Assembly (NCBI GenBank): GCA_002844335.1
Contig: CP019154.1
Coordinates: 2,902,259-2,966,258, forward strand
Reading direction: 5' to 3'
Source: Haloarcula taiwanensis
Lineage (GTDB): Archaea; Halobacteriota; Halobacteria; Halobacteriales; Haloarculaceae
DNA length: 64,000 nt
Position 1 is the stretch's first letter, and each line of letters opens with the position of its first letter. The position numbers were made by a program, and so were the translations under genes. Below, piece by piece: positions 43,047-51,085 of this stretch. Under the pieces are notes generated by a model. The model worked only from the letters and a program-made list of their open reading frames with translations. It searched no databases and was not told where the DNA came from.

Positions 43047-43832
43047 CTATTGGCCAGCGGCGGTGGTATCAGACCCGACACCCGGCGACTTTGTTTCGCC
43101 CCCGCTGGTGGCCGTCTCATTGGCTGGCGTCGTATCGGTGTCGTCCGGCCGTTCACTCGCCGGAGTCCGCTCCGGCCCACCTTCCGGACGGTCGCCTACT
43201 TCGGTTCTGTTCGCCGCTTCGGGGCCACGGTCGCCGGCAACGTCAGGTCGAGCCTGCTGTCCGACGTTCGGCCCGGCGATGCCCTGCGCGACAGCGGCGA
43301 CTTCCGGCCCGCTCAGCTCGCTCGCGCGCTGTGAGAGAGTCTTGATCGCCGCCGCGTCGATGCCTTTCTGCTCCAGCGCTTCGGCGGGAAGCTGGCTGGC
43401 GGTTTCGTTCGTCTCGTTTGCCAGCCGCTGGACGTTCTTCGTCTCGGCATGGAGCTGTGCAGCCTTCGCTCGGTACTCGCCCTCGCTTATCGAGCCGTTC
43501 TGGCGGGCTTGCTCCAGCGCCTGCTTTCGCTGTTGGAGTTCGTCCAGTCGGGCCTCGGAGTCGTTCACCTGCTCGGCGACGACGGACGCCTTCGCAGCGT
43601 CGGTGTTCGCCCTCGCGACGCGGACCCCGAACGTTCGTGACTGGACCTCACCGTCCAGTTCGGCTCCTTGCACGCTGACGACGCCTGCCAACTGTGCGCC
43701 GGGGGGCGTCGCATTCTCATCTGCCTCTTCGGCCACCGTTTCAGTCTCCTGTGCCATCGTCACGGCGGGCACCGCGGCGAGCGTGCTTACCACGAGCACC
43801 ACTGCCAGCAACACCGGGGTCGCTCGTCTCAT
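43047..43832 (-). CDS. Secreted coiled-coil protein, function unknown
   Basis: 261-residue exported protein. The N-terminus RRATPVLLAVVLVVSTLAAV is a Sec-type signal ending near AVTMAQ. A coiled-coil of heptads follows (DSEARLDELQQRKQALEQAR and AKAAQLHAETKNVQRLANE), then a disordered Pro/Thr/Asp-rich tail. I chose ATG 43832 rather than 43859: the box CTATTTATAC (43861-43870) would be only 2 nt from the upstream ATG but about 33 nt from this one. The next gene also encodes a membrane protein of unknown role. Confidence 0.75.
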   Translation of the reverse strand: MRRATPVLLAVVLVVSTLAAVPAVTMAQETETVAEEADENATPPGAQLAGVVSVQGAELDGEVQSRTFGVRVARANTDAAKASVVAEQVNDSEARLDELQQRKQALEQARQNGSISEGEYRAKAAQLHAETKNVQRLANETNETASQLPAEALEQKGIDAAAIKTLSQRASELSGPEVAAVAQGIAGPNVGQQARPDVAGDRGPEAANRTEVGDRPEGGPERTPASERPDDTDTTPANETATSGGETKSPGVGSDTTAAGQ

Positions 43833-43860
43833 TACACCCGTTGCTTGGCTCTCCAACATC

Positions 43861-43870
43861 GTATAAATAG
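43861..43870 (-). promoter_or_regulatory. TATA box for the coiled-coil protein gene
   Basis: The minus strand reads CTATTTATAC, a near-consensus TATA element. Expected transcription start is near 43838, just before the ATG at 43832. Confidence 0.6.
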
Positions 43871-43969
43871 GCGTCTATAAAGCCGGGTTAGCACCGATTA
43901 AGCCGGATTAAAACCGCAATACAGGAGTGGTTTTGATCCGCAATCCCTACTGAACTGTCGACAGATTTA

Positions 43970-45064
43970 TTATCGGGTTTCGTCACCGCTGTCGGTTCCG
44001 TCGCTCCCGTCACCCTCTCCACCAGTCACGTCAGTGTCTGGCAGCGTCACCACGTTCTCTCGGCCGATGCGGAACGTTTCTACCTTCTCTTCCTCGCGCA
44101 GGCCGCCGATGACCTGGCTCGTCTTGGCGTCGGTCCAGTCGAGTTCGCCGGCCACCTGCTGTTGCTTGAGCCGCCCGCCGTTCGATTCGAGCAGTTGCAG
44201 GACCTGTTCTTCGTTACTCAACAGTTCGACCGGCGGTGTGCCAGCGTCAGCGTCCGTGCCGGCAGCGGACTCCGCTTCGGGATCATCCGAGTCTACCATC
44301 GACGCCGGCGGCTCGGCCGGCGCATTGCCGTTAGGGATGCCGTACCGCCGAAGTGCGTACACCCCGGCAGCAATGCCGACCAGCGCGAGAATCCCACCGA
44401 TGAGGAGCCCGTTCGACCCGCTGTCACCGCCAGCGCTGTCCCTCGAGTTGACGACCACTCGCGGCTCGGCTTCCCCGAACGTCTGTTGGCCACGCCAGGT
44501 GACAGAGGCGTTCCCCCGTTCGTCGGCCTGCGGTGCAACGGAGTCAGCCTGATAGTCCGCTGGCCAGCGGAGGGTCAGTGAGGTTTCGCTGTCCAGAAAC
44601 AGCCCCGAGAGCGCGTCGCCGATCTCGACGCGGTCGCCGGAGACGGCGGCGAAGTTCGTCCACTGGAACCGATAAGTGATGACGCCGTACGTCTGGCCGA
44701 ACGTCTCTTCGCGCGCACTCACCGTGACGTTTTTGACAGCCATCTCGCGGCCAGTCGTGTTCTCCGCGGCCCCGGCAGTGCGTTGCATCCGACGCTCAAA
44801 GCGGTCCGTGTACGCCGCCGGGTTGGCCTGGATATCCGTTCGCAGGTCCTCGAACGCTTGCGTGGTGTTGTCGTCGTCCAGCCGAAGTCGGTAGGCGACC
44901 GTCCAGTCAGCGGTCCCGTCGGGGTTCACGTCAGCGGTCATGACGACCACGTCCGCATCGACAGACTGCTGGCCGAGACTGCCGAAACCTGCCCCGGTCG
45001 CTGTCGGGACAAGCAGTGCTACCGCGACGAATACGACGACCAGTGTTTCAGGAGTCCAGCCCAT
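43970..45064 (-). CDS. Membrane-anchored winged-helix protein
   Basis: 364 residues. A signal-like helix (TLVVVFVAVALLVPTATGA) begins the protein, followed by a roughly 200-residue extracytoplasmic beta-rich domain (VDADVVVMTADVNPDGTADW..., TYGVITYRFQWTNF). A transmembrane helix GLLIGGILALVGIAAGVYAL comes next. The cytoplasmic end holds a winged helix (SNEEQVLQLLESNGGRLKQQ..., WTDAKTSQVIGGLREEEKVE). This topology suggests a one-component sensor whose DNA-binding domain stays at the membrane. ATG 45064 is supported by an ATAAACGATATA box about 30 nt upstream. Confidence 0.82.
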   Translation of the reverse strand: MGWTPETLVVVFVAVALLVPTATGAGFGSLGQQSVDADVVVMTADVNPDGTADWTVAYRLRLDDDNTTQAFEDLRTDIQANPAAYTDRFERRMQRTAGAAENTTGREMAVKNVTVSAREETFGQTYGVITYRFQWTNFAAVSGDRVEIGDALSGLFLDSETSLTLRWPADYQADSVAPQADERGNASVTWRGQQTFGEAEPRVVVNSRDSAGGDSGSNGLLIGGILALVGIAAGVYALRRYGIPNGNAPAEPPASMVDSDDPEAESAAGTDADAGTPPVELLSNEEQVLQLLESNGGRLKQQQVAGELDWTDAKTSQVIGGLREEEKVETFRIGRENVVTLPDTDVTGGEGDGSDGTDSGDETR

Positions 45065-45222
45065 CCTACCGCGGCTATCCCCTCGGCAGGTATATCGTTT
45101 ATTGCCGATTGAGTGAGCTGACACTCTAAAGCGTTACAGCCCAAGCCGTATCCGTTCCGGAGCCGAAGTCAGGGGCTACTGCGGCCACAAGGGGTTTGCC
45201 CCGCGAGGAAGTCCTGCCGAGC

Positions 45223-45411
45223 ATGGACAGAGCGAAGCTCGACGTGGACACTCTGCTGAAGATTGTCCTTGTCCTCATTGTCGTCTGGTTGGTGCTCGAA
45301 ATTATCGGCGGGGTTCTAGGGCTGTTGGGTTGGCTTCTGGGACCACTCCAACCGATACTCGGCGTGGTGCTGGTCGTCCTCATCGTCCTGTGGCTGCTTG
45401 ACCGGCTGTAG
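45223..45411 (+). CDS. Small two-helix membrane protein
   Basis: 62-residue protein MDRAKLDVDTLLK followed by two hydrophobic helices (VLVLIVVWLVLEIIGGVL and ILGVVLVVLIVLWLL) separated by a Gly/Pro turn. It appears to be one of the small haloarchaeal membrane proteins of unknown role. ATG 45223 fits best; an upstream in-frame ATG at 45196 is possible. It is 40 nt before the RNA ligase-like gene. Confidence 0.72.
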   Translation: MDRAKLDVDTLLKIVLVLIVVWLVLEIIGGVLGLLGWLLGPLQPILGVVLVVLIVLWLLDRL

Positions 45412-45451
45412 GACCGCGCTCTTTTTCTCGACAGCAAGCGACCCGCTCACT

Positions 45452-45961
45452 GTGTACAGCATCAACGTCCCACTCCCGTCAGCAGTCACGTCGCTGGCCG
45501 CCGACCTTGCGGCGGACCTGCCGCTCGCACAGCGGCGGGGACGGGGTGAGCACACGCTGGTCGCCAAGCGGCTGGGTGACGGCGACCACGCGGCCTACGC
45601 GCGACTGGAAGCGCAGGGGCGCGAAGTGCTTCGCGGCCAGCCGGCGTTCGAGGCGGAGATTTCAGAGATCGAGCAGTTCGAGACAGCCGCGACCGGCCCG
45701 TCACCAGTAGTGTACCTCGCCGTCGAGAGCCCGGGGCTGGTCGGTTTACACGAGCGGCTCTGCGAGCGCTTCGATCCCGTCGACGAAATGGAAGGCGACG
45801 AGTACGTCCCGCACGTGACCGTCGCCCGCGGCGGGGACCGCGACGCGGCCGCGCGGCTGGTCGAGCAGGGTATCGACCCGATCCGGTGGACCGTCGACGA
45901 ACTCACCTTCTACGACGCCGACCGGAACCAGCCGGTCAGCCGGGTGTCGTTGCCGGGCTAG
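45452..45961 (+). CDS. 2'-5' RNA ligase/2H phosphoesterase family protein
   Basis: 169-residue 2H-superfamily protein. The two HxT/S-type motifs are HTLVAKRL near residue 33 and HVTVARGG near residue 125, separated by the usual distance. Family members act on 2',3'-cyclic phosphates or 2'-5' RNA linkages. The GTG start at 45452 gives VYSINVPLP, matching the family's first strand. Physiological substrate unknown. Confidence 0.85.
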   Translation: MYSINVPLPSAVTSLAADLAADLPLAQRRGRGEHTLVAKRLGDGDHAAYARLEAQGREVLRGQPAFEAEISEIEQFETAATGPSPVVYLAVESPGLVGLHERLCERFDPVDEMEGDEYVPHVTVARGGDRDAAARLVEQGIDPIRWTVDELTFYDADRNQPVSRVSLPG

Positions 45962-46145
45962 CGCCGGTCGGTCGTCCGTCCATCGTGGCGAACAGGCGGC
46001 ACGCGTCAGTCCCGGCGCGGTGTGCCGCACAACCGCTCAGCGCGCCGGGCCGTAGCTACGTCACAGCGGCCGTGGTCTCGGCTTCGGATATAAACGGTTG
46101 GACCGAAAGCAATGCTTTTGGAGCGGCCTGCCATCCACTACAGAT

Positions 46146-46568
46146 ATGGATTACCGCGAAGTCGACAGTACGTCCGAGTTCGTCTGCCGACTGGAGCACG
46201 GTGGGGACTGGCGCGCGCAGATCGAGGCCTTCGCGGACGAACAGGGCATCGACGCCGGCTTTTTTTACGGGCTTGGGGCAGTGCAGGACGCGGAGCTCAT
46301 GTTCTACGACCAAGACCGGACCGAGTACGACTCGCTGACCTTCGACGAACCGCTTGAGGTCGCCGCTTGCATGGGCAACATCTCGCATCTCGACGGGAAG
46401 CGGTTCGCCCACACCCACGCCGTCCTCTCCCGGCCCGACGGCGAAGCGATTGCCGGCCACCTGAACGCCGGCACCGTCTGGGCGGGCGAACTGTACGTCC
46501 GCGGATTCGATACAGAACTCAAGCGGGAGCACGACGAGCCGACCGATCTGGACCTCTGGGATATCTAA
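46146..46568 (+). CDS. PPC-domain (DUF296) protein
   Basis: 140-residue single PPC/DUF296 domain, a trimeric fold seen in plant AT-hook proteins and in archaeal and bacterial stand-alone proteins. Signature parts are FFYGLGAVQDAELMFYD, GNISHLDGKRFAHTHAVLS and GHLNAGTVWAGELYV, with histidines placed to bind zinc. A GGATATAAAC box lies at 46087-46096. It ends one base before the DNA polymerase gene, so the two are probably co-transcribed; whether it binds DNA is unknown. Confidence 0.88.
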   Translation: MDYREVDSTSEFVCRLEHGGDWRAQIEAFADEQGIDAGFFYGLGAVQDAELMFYDQDRTEYDSLTFDEPLEVAACMGNISHLDGKRFAHTHAVLSRPDGEAIAGHLNAGTVWAGELYVRGFDTELKREHDEPTDLDLWDI

Positions 46569-46569
46569 G

Positions 46570-49500
46570 ATGCGGGAGGCCGACGAACAGTACTTCGAAA
46601 CGCTCGAAACCCAGCTCGAAGCCGCCTTCGACGTGGCCGAGCGGGCCAAAGAGCGCGGCGGCGACCCGAAGCCAGAAGTCGAGATTCCGACCGCTCGTGA
46701 CATGGCCGACCGGGTGGAAAACATTCTCGGCATCGACGGCGTGGCCGAGCGGGTGCGCGAGCTGGAGGGACAGATGTCCCGCGAGGAGGCCGCGCTGGAA
46801 CTGGTCGAGGACTTCGTCGAAGGGACTGTCGGCGACTACGACAGCCGCGAAGGGAAGGTCGAGGGCGCGGTCCGGACCGCCGTCGCCCTGCTGACCGAGG
46901 GGGTCGTCGCCGCCCCCATCGAGGGCATCGACCGCGTCGAACTGCTGGAAAACGACGACGGGACGGAGTTCATCAACGTCTACTACGCCGGGCCAATTCG
47001 CTCTGCCGGCGGGACCGCACAGGCGCTCTCGGTGCTAGTCGCGGACTACGCCCGCGCGCTGCTGGGCATCGACCAGTACAAGGCCCGCGAGGAGGAAATC
47101 GGCCGCTACGCCGAGGAAATCGACCTCTACGACAAGGACACCGGCCTGCAGTACTCACCCAAGGAGAAGGAGACGAAGTTCATCGCCGAGCACATGCCCA
47201 TCATGCTCGACGGCGAGGCGACCGGCGACGAGGAGGTGTCGGGCTACCGGGACCTCGAACGCGTCGACTCGAACTCCCCGCGGGGCGGGATGTGTCTGGT
47301 GCTGGCCGAGGGCATCGCGCTCAAGGCCCCGAAGATTCAGCGCTACACGCGGAACCTAGACGAGGTCGACTGGCCGTGGCTGCAGGACCTCATCGACGGA
47401 ACCATCGGCAAAGACGAGGCCGACGAAGGAGAGGACGCGAACGGCGACGACGCGGGCGACGGATCGGACGACGACAGGGACGAGGCTGACGAGCAGGCTG
47501 GACCGCCACGAGTCGACCCCGCCGACAAATACCTCCGGGACCTCATCGCCGGCCGTCCGGTGTTTTCCCACCCGTCGAAGGCGGGCGGGTTCCGGCTGCG
47601 CTACGGCCGGGCGCGCAACCACGGCTTCGCGACAGCCGGCGTCCACCCGGCGACGATGCATCTCGTCGACGACTTCCTCGCGACCGGGACCCAGATCAAG
47701 ACCGAGCGGCCGGGGAAAGCCGCCGGCGTCGTGCCGGTCGACACCATCGAGGGGCCGACCGTACGTCTGGCTAATGGCGACGTGCGCCGCATCGACGACG
47801 CCGAGGAGGCACTGGCAGTCCGCAACGGCGTCGAGAAAATACTCGATCTGGGCGAGTATCTGGTCAACTACGGCGAGTTCGTCGAGAACAACCATCCGCT
47901 CGCACCGGCCTCCTACACCGTCGAGTGGTGGGAACAGGACCTCGACGCCGCCGGCGCGGATGTACAGGCGATGGAGGACTCGCCTCACATCGACCTCGCC
48001 GACCCGAGCGCCGAGGAAGCCATCGAATGGGCGACCGACTACGACGCCCCGCTGCACCCGAAATACACCTACCTCTGGCACGACGTGAGCGTCGACCAGG
48101 TGTGTGCGCTCGCCGACGCCGTCGAGGACGCACATGTCGCACAGGCCGATGGTGCGTACGCCGACCCGGAGATGGACGGCACAGCGGGCGACGCATACAC
48201 TGATGCCGGCGCGCTCGTCCTGCCACGGAGCGACACCGTCCAGCAGACGCTCGAACACCTGCTTGTCGAGCACACACAGGACGAGGACACGATTACGGTC
48301 ACCGACTGGGTGCCGCTGGTGCGGACACTCGGGTTCACCCGGTCGCTAGAGCGGGACTGGACACCGTCGGATCTCTCCGAGCACGCCCGGACCTACGGAG
48401 AGAGCGAGTCTGTCGACGCAATCGGCGTTTCGGAGGACACCGAACCCGAAGTCGGGCAGAACGCCATCGAGGCCGTCAACGAAATCGCGCCGTTTCAGGT
48501 TCGTGAGCGCGCCCCGACCCGCATCGGCAACCGGATGGGTCGCCCCGAGAAATCCGAGCGGCGGGACCTCTCGCCGGCCGTCCACACGCTCAGCCCCATC
48601 GGCGAGGCCGGCGGGGCACAGCGGGACGTGGCCAAGGCGACGAAACACGCTGACGGGATGAGCGATACGCCTGGCCAAGTCGAGGTCGAGGTAGCCCGGC
48701 GGCGCTGTCCCGAGTGCGGGACCGAGACCCACCAGGCGGGCTGTGCCGACTGCGGCGGCACCACCGAACCGGTGTACGTCTGTCCCGACTGCGAGGCCGA
48801 GGTCGAGCGCGACGAGTCCGGCCGGGCGGAGTGTGCCCGGTGTGAGACGCTCGCCTCGCCGACCCAGTACAAAGTGCTTGACCTGCAGGAAGCGTATCGG
48901 GACGCCCTGCAAAACGTCGGCGAGCGCGAGACGGCCTTCGAGCAACTGAAAGCGGTCAAGGGGCTCACCTCCGAGGAGAAGGTGCCGGAGCCGATGGAGA
49001 AGGGCATTCTCCGGGCAAAACACGACGTGTCGGCGTTCAAAGACGGCACCGTCCGCTACGACATGACGGATCTGCCGGTGACGGCGGTCCGGGCCTCGGA
49101 ACTGGATGTCTCCGCCGAGCGACTCCGCGGGCTGGGCTACGAGGAGGACATCCACGGCGACCCGCTGACCCACGACGACCAGCTGGTCGAGCTAAAAGTG
49201 CAGGACATCGTTCTCTCGGACGGCGCGGCCGAACACATGCTCCAGACCGCCCGGTTCGTCGACGACCTCCTGGAGCAGTACTACGAGCTGGAGCGGTTCT
49301 ACGAGTTCGACGACCGCGAAGACCTCGTCGGGGAACTCGTGTTCGGGATGGCACCTCACACCAGCGCGGCGACGGTCGGCCGCGTGGTCGGTTTCACCTC
49401 CGCAGCCGTCGGCTACGCACATCCGTACTTCCACGCCGCCAAGCGCCGGAACTGCTTCCACCCGGACACGCGGCTGTGGTACGAAGACGAGAATGACGAC

Positions 49501-50745
49501 TGGGAGTACGGGACCATCGAGGAACTGGTTGAGGACCGACTTGAGGACCCCGAGGAAGACGACTTCGGGACGCTCGTCGAAGAGCTAGACGGTACTCTCA
49601 CCGTGTCGTCGCTTGGCGAGGACGGCCCCTGTCGCCGGCCCGTCGACGCCGTCTCGAAACACCCCGCTCCGGACCACCTCGTCGAGATTTCCGTCGGCGA
49701 CCGAACCCTCAGGGTTACGCCCGACCACACGATGCTCCGAGCCGACTCCGACGGGATCGAGGAAGTCCCGGCCAGCGGCCTGACTGCCGGTGACGAACTC
49801 CCCGCTTACGACGGCGGCGAAACGACGACGATGACGGCACGCGGGGAGGCTTCGACAGCAGCGACTGACGGCGCAGCCCCGACAGACACCGTCGAGACTG
49901 TCGAGTACGTCGAAAGCGACGTCGACAGCGTCTACTGTCTCACGGTCGCTGACACACACCGGGTGGCCGTCGAAGGCACCTACGTCGGCCAGTGCGACGG
50001 CGACGAGGACTGCGTGATGCTTCTGATGGACGGCCTGCTGAACTTCTCGAAGTCGTATCTCCCGAACCAGCGCGGCGGCCAGATGGACGCCCCGCTCGTG
50101 ATGTCCTCGCGAATCGACCCCAGCGAGATCGACGACGAGGCCCACAACATGGACATCATGGACGCCTATCCCCGGGAGTTCTACGAAGCCACCCGCGAGA
50201 TGAAAGACCCGACCGAGGTCGAGGACGTGATGAAAATCGCCGAGGAGACGCTGGGGACCGACCGCGAGTACACGGAGTTCCGCCACACCCACGACACGAC
50301 CAACATCGCCGCCGGGCCGGACCTTTCGGCGTACAAGACGCTCGGCTCGATGGAGGACAAGATGGACGCCCAGCTAGAGATTTCCCGGAAACTGCGGGCC
50401 GTCGTCGAGAGCGACGTGGCCGAGCGTATCATCGAGTACCACTTCTTGCCGGACCTCATCGGCAACCTCCGGGCCTTCTCAAGACAGGAGGTCCGGTGTC
50501 TGGACTGCGGAGAGTCGTTTCGACGCGCCCCGCTGACCGGCGACTGCCGGGAGTGTGGCGGCCGCGTCAATCTCACCGTCCACGAGGGGTCGGTCAACAA
50601 GTACATCGATACCGCTATCCGCGTCGCTGATGAGTTCGGCGCGCGGGACTACACGAAACAGCGGCTCAAGATACTGGAACGGAAAATCGAGTCGGTGTTC
50701 GAAAACGACCACAACAAGCAGTCAGGTATCGCAGACTTCATGTGA
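46570..50745 (+). CDS. polC: DNA polymerase D large subunit (DP2), interrupted by an intein
   Basis: 1391 residues including a 180-residue intein; the spliced product is about 1211 residues, normal for haloarchaeal DP2. It is the catalytic subunit of the archaeal replicative polymerase PolD. A conserved N-terminal part (YYAGPIRSAGGTAQALSVLV) is followed by an acidic insert after residue 280, a zinc region beginning at C713 (CPECG, CADCGG, CPDCE, CARC), and the active-site segment CDGDEDCVMLLMDGLLNFSK (acidic residues at 1143-1147). A C-terminal zinc ribbon (CLDCGES, CRECGG) binds the clamp-proximal end. The small subunit DP1 is not in the window. Confidence 0.97.
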   Translation: MREADEQYFETLETQLEAAFDVAERAKERGGDPKPEVEIPTARDMADRVENILGIDGVAERVRELEGQMSREEAALELVEDFVEGTVGDYDSREGKVEGAVRTAVALLTEGVVAAPIEGIDRVELLENDDGTEFINVYYAGPIRSAGGTAQALSVLVADYARALLGIDQYKAREEEIGRYAEEIDLYDKDTGLQYSPKEKETKFIAEHMPIMLDGEATGDEEVSGYRDLERVDSNSPRGGMCLVLAEGIALKAPKIQRYTRNLDEVDWPWLQDLIDGTIGKDEADEGEDANGDDAGDGSDDDRDEADEQAGPPRVDPADKYLRDLIAGRPVFSHPSKAGGFRLRYGRARNHGFATAGVHPATMHLVDDFLATGTQIKTERPGKAAGVVPVDTIEGPTVRLANGDVRRIDDAEEALAVRNGVEKILDLGEYLVNYGEFVENNHPLAPASYTVEWWEQDLDAAGADVQAMEDSPHIDLADPSAEEAIEWATDYDAPLHPKYTYLWHDVSVDQVCALADAVEDAHVAQADGAYADPEMDGTAGDAYTDAGALVLPRSDTVQQTLEHLLVEHTQDEDTITVTDWVPLVRTLGFTRSLERDWTPSDLSEHARTYGESESVDAIGVSEDTEPEVGQNAIEAVNEIAPFQVRERAPTRIGNRMGRPEKSERRDLSPAVHTLSPIGEAGGAQRDVAKATKHADGMSDTPGQVEVEVARRRCPECGTETHQAGCADCGGTTEPVYVCPDCEAEVERDESGRAECARCETLASPTQYKVLDLQEAYRDALQNVGERETAFEQLKAVKGLTSEEKVPEPMEKGILRAKHDVSAFKDGTVRYDMTDLPVTAVRASELDVSAERLRGLGYEEDIHGDPLTHDDQLVELKVQDIVLSDGAAEHMLQTARFVDDLLEQYYELERFYEFDDREDLVGELVFGMAPHTSAATVGRVVGFTSAAVGYAHPYFHAAKRRNCFHPDTRLWYEDENDDWEYGTIEELVEDRLEDPEEDDFGTLVEELDGTLTVSSLGEDGPCRRPVDAVSKHPAPDHLVEISVGDRTLRVTPDHTMLRADSDGIEEVPASGLTAGDELPAYDGGETTTMTARGEASTAATDGAAPTDTVETVEYVESDVDSVYCLTVADTHRVAVEGTYVGQCDGDEDCVMLLMDGLLNFSKSYLPNQRGGQMDAPLVMSSRIDPSEIDDEAHNMDIMDAYPREFYEATREMKDPTEVEDVMKIAEETLGTDREYTEFRHTHDTTNIAAGPDLSAYKTLGSMEDKMDAQLEISRKLRAVVESDVAERIIEYHFLPDLIGNLRAFSRQEVRCLDCGESFRRAPLTGDCRECGGRVNLTVHEGSVNKYIDTAIRVADEFGARDYTKQRLKILERKIESVFENDHNKQSGIADFM
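49453..49992 (+). other. Mini-intein within polC
   Basis: In-frame insertion of 180 residues (polC residues 962-1141). It begins with Cys (CFHPDTRLWYEDEN, block A), has block B around LRVTPDHTMLRAD with the T-x-x-H histidine, and ends with block F/G VYCLTVADTHRVAVEGTYVGQ before the extein Cys1142. The last residue is Gln rather than Asn, and the usual penultimate His is Gly. There is no LAGLIDADG or other homing endonuclease domain, only a Thr/Ala-rich stretch. It sits immediately before the catalytic DGDED. Confidence 0.93.
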
Positions 50746-50837
50746 GCGACAGCGTCACCCGGATTCGTCAGGGCGACAGACGAGCGCGTGACAGTCGTCC
50801 GACGGGTGTTTTTCACCGTGGCGGTCCTGTCACGGGT

Positions 50838-51053
50838 ATGGCCTCGTCCCGCGATTCAGCACCGCCGTTCGACTCCGGGGACCGGTCGGGTTCCCCGTCA
50901 CCATCGCCCCGACAGACGCCCAGTACGATCTATCAGATACAGATTGCGCTGTTGCGCTCACAGGTAGCGACACTGGAAACCGCGCTCGAACAGGAACGCG
51001 AACACCGTCAGGCTGTCGTTGATCGGTACGAGCGCCTTCTCCACGGGGAATAG
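50838..51053 (+). CDS. Small coiled-coil protein, function unknown
   Basis: 71-residue protein with a Ser/Pro-rich start (MASSRDSAPPFDSGDRSGSP) and a single long heptad helix (IYQIQIALLRSQVATLETAL... VVDRYERLL). The helical part resembles short conserved haloarchaeal coiled-coil proteins. It follows polC by 92 nt in the same direction. The ATG at 50838 is preferred to 50742, which overlaps polC. Confidence 0.65.
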   Translation: MASSRDSAPPFDSGDRSGSPSPSPRQTPSTIYQIQIALLRSQVATLETALEQEREHRQAVVDRYERLLHGE

Positions 51054-51085
51054 TCCGCGACTGGCTGTCGGGACAGTCCGTTGTG

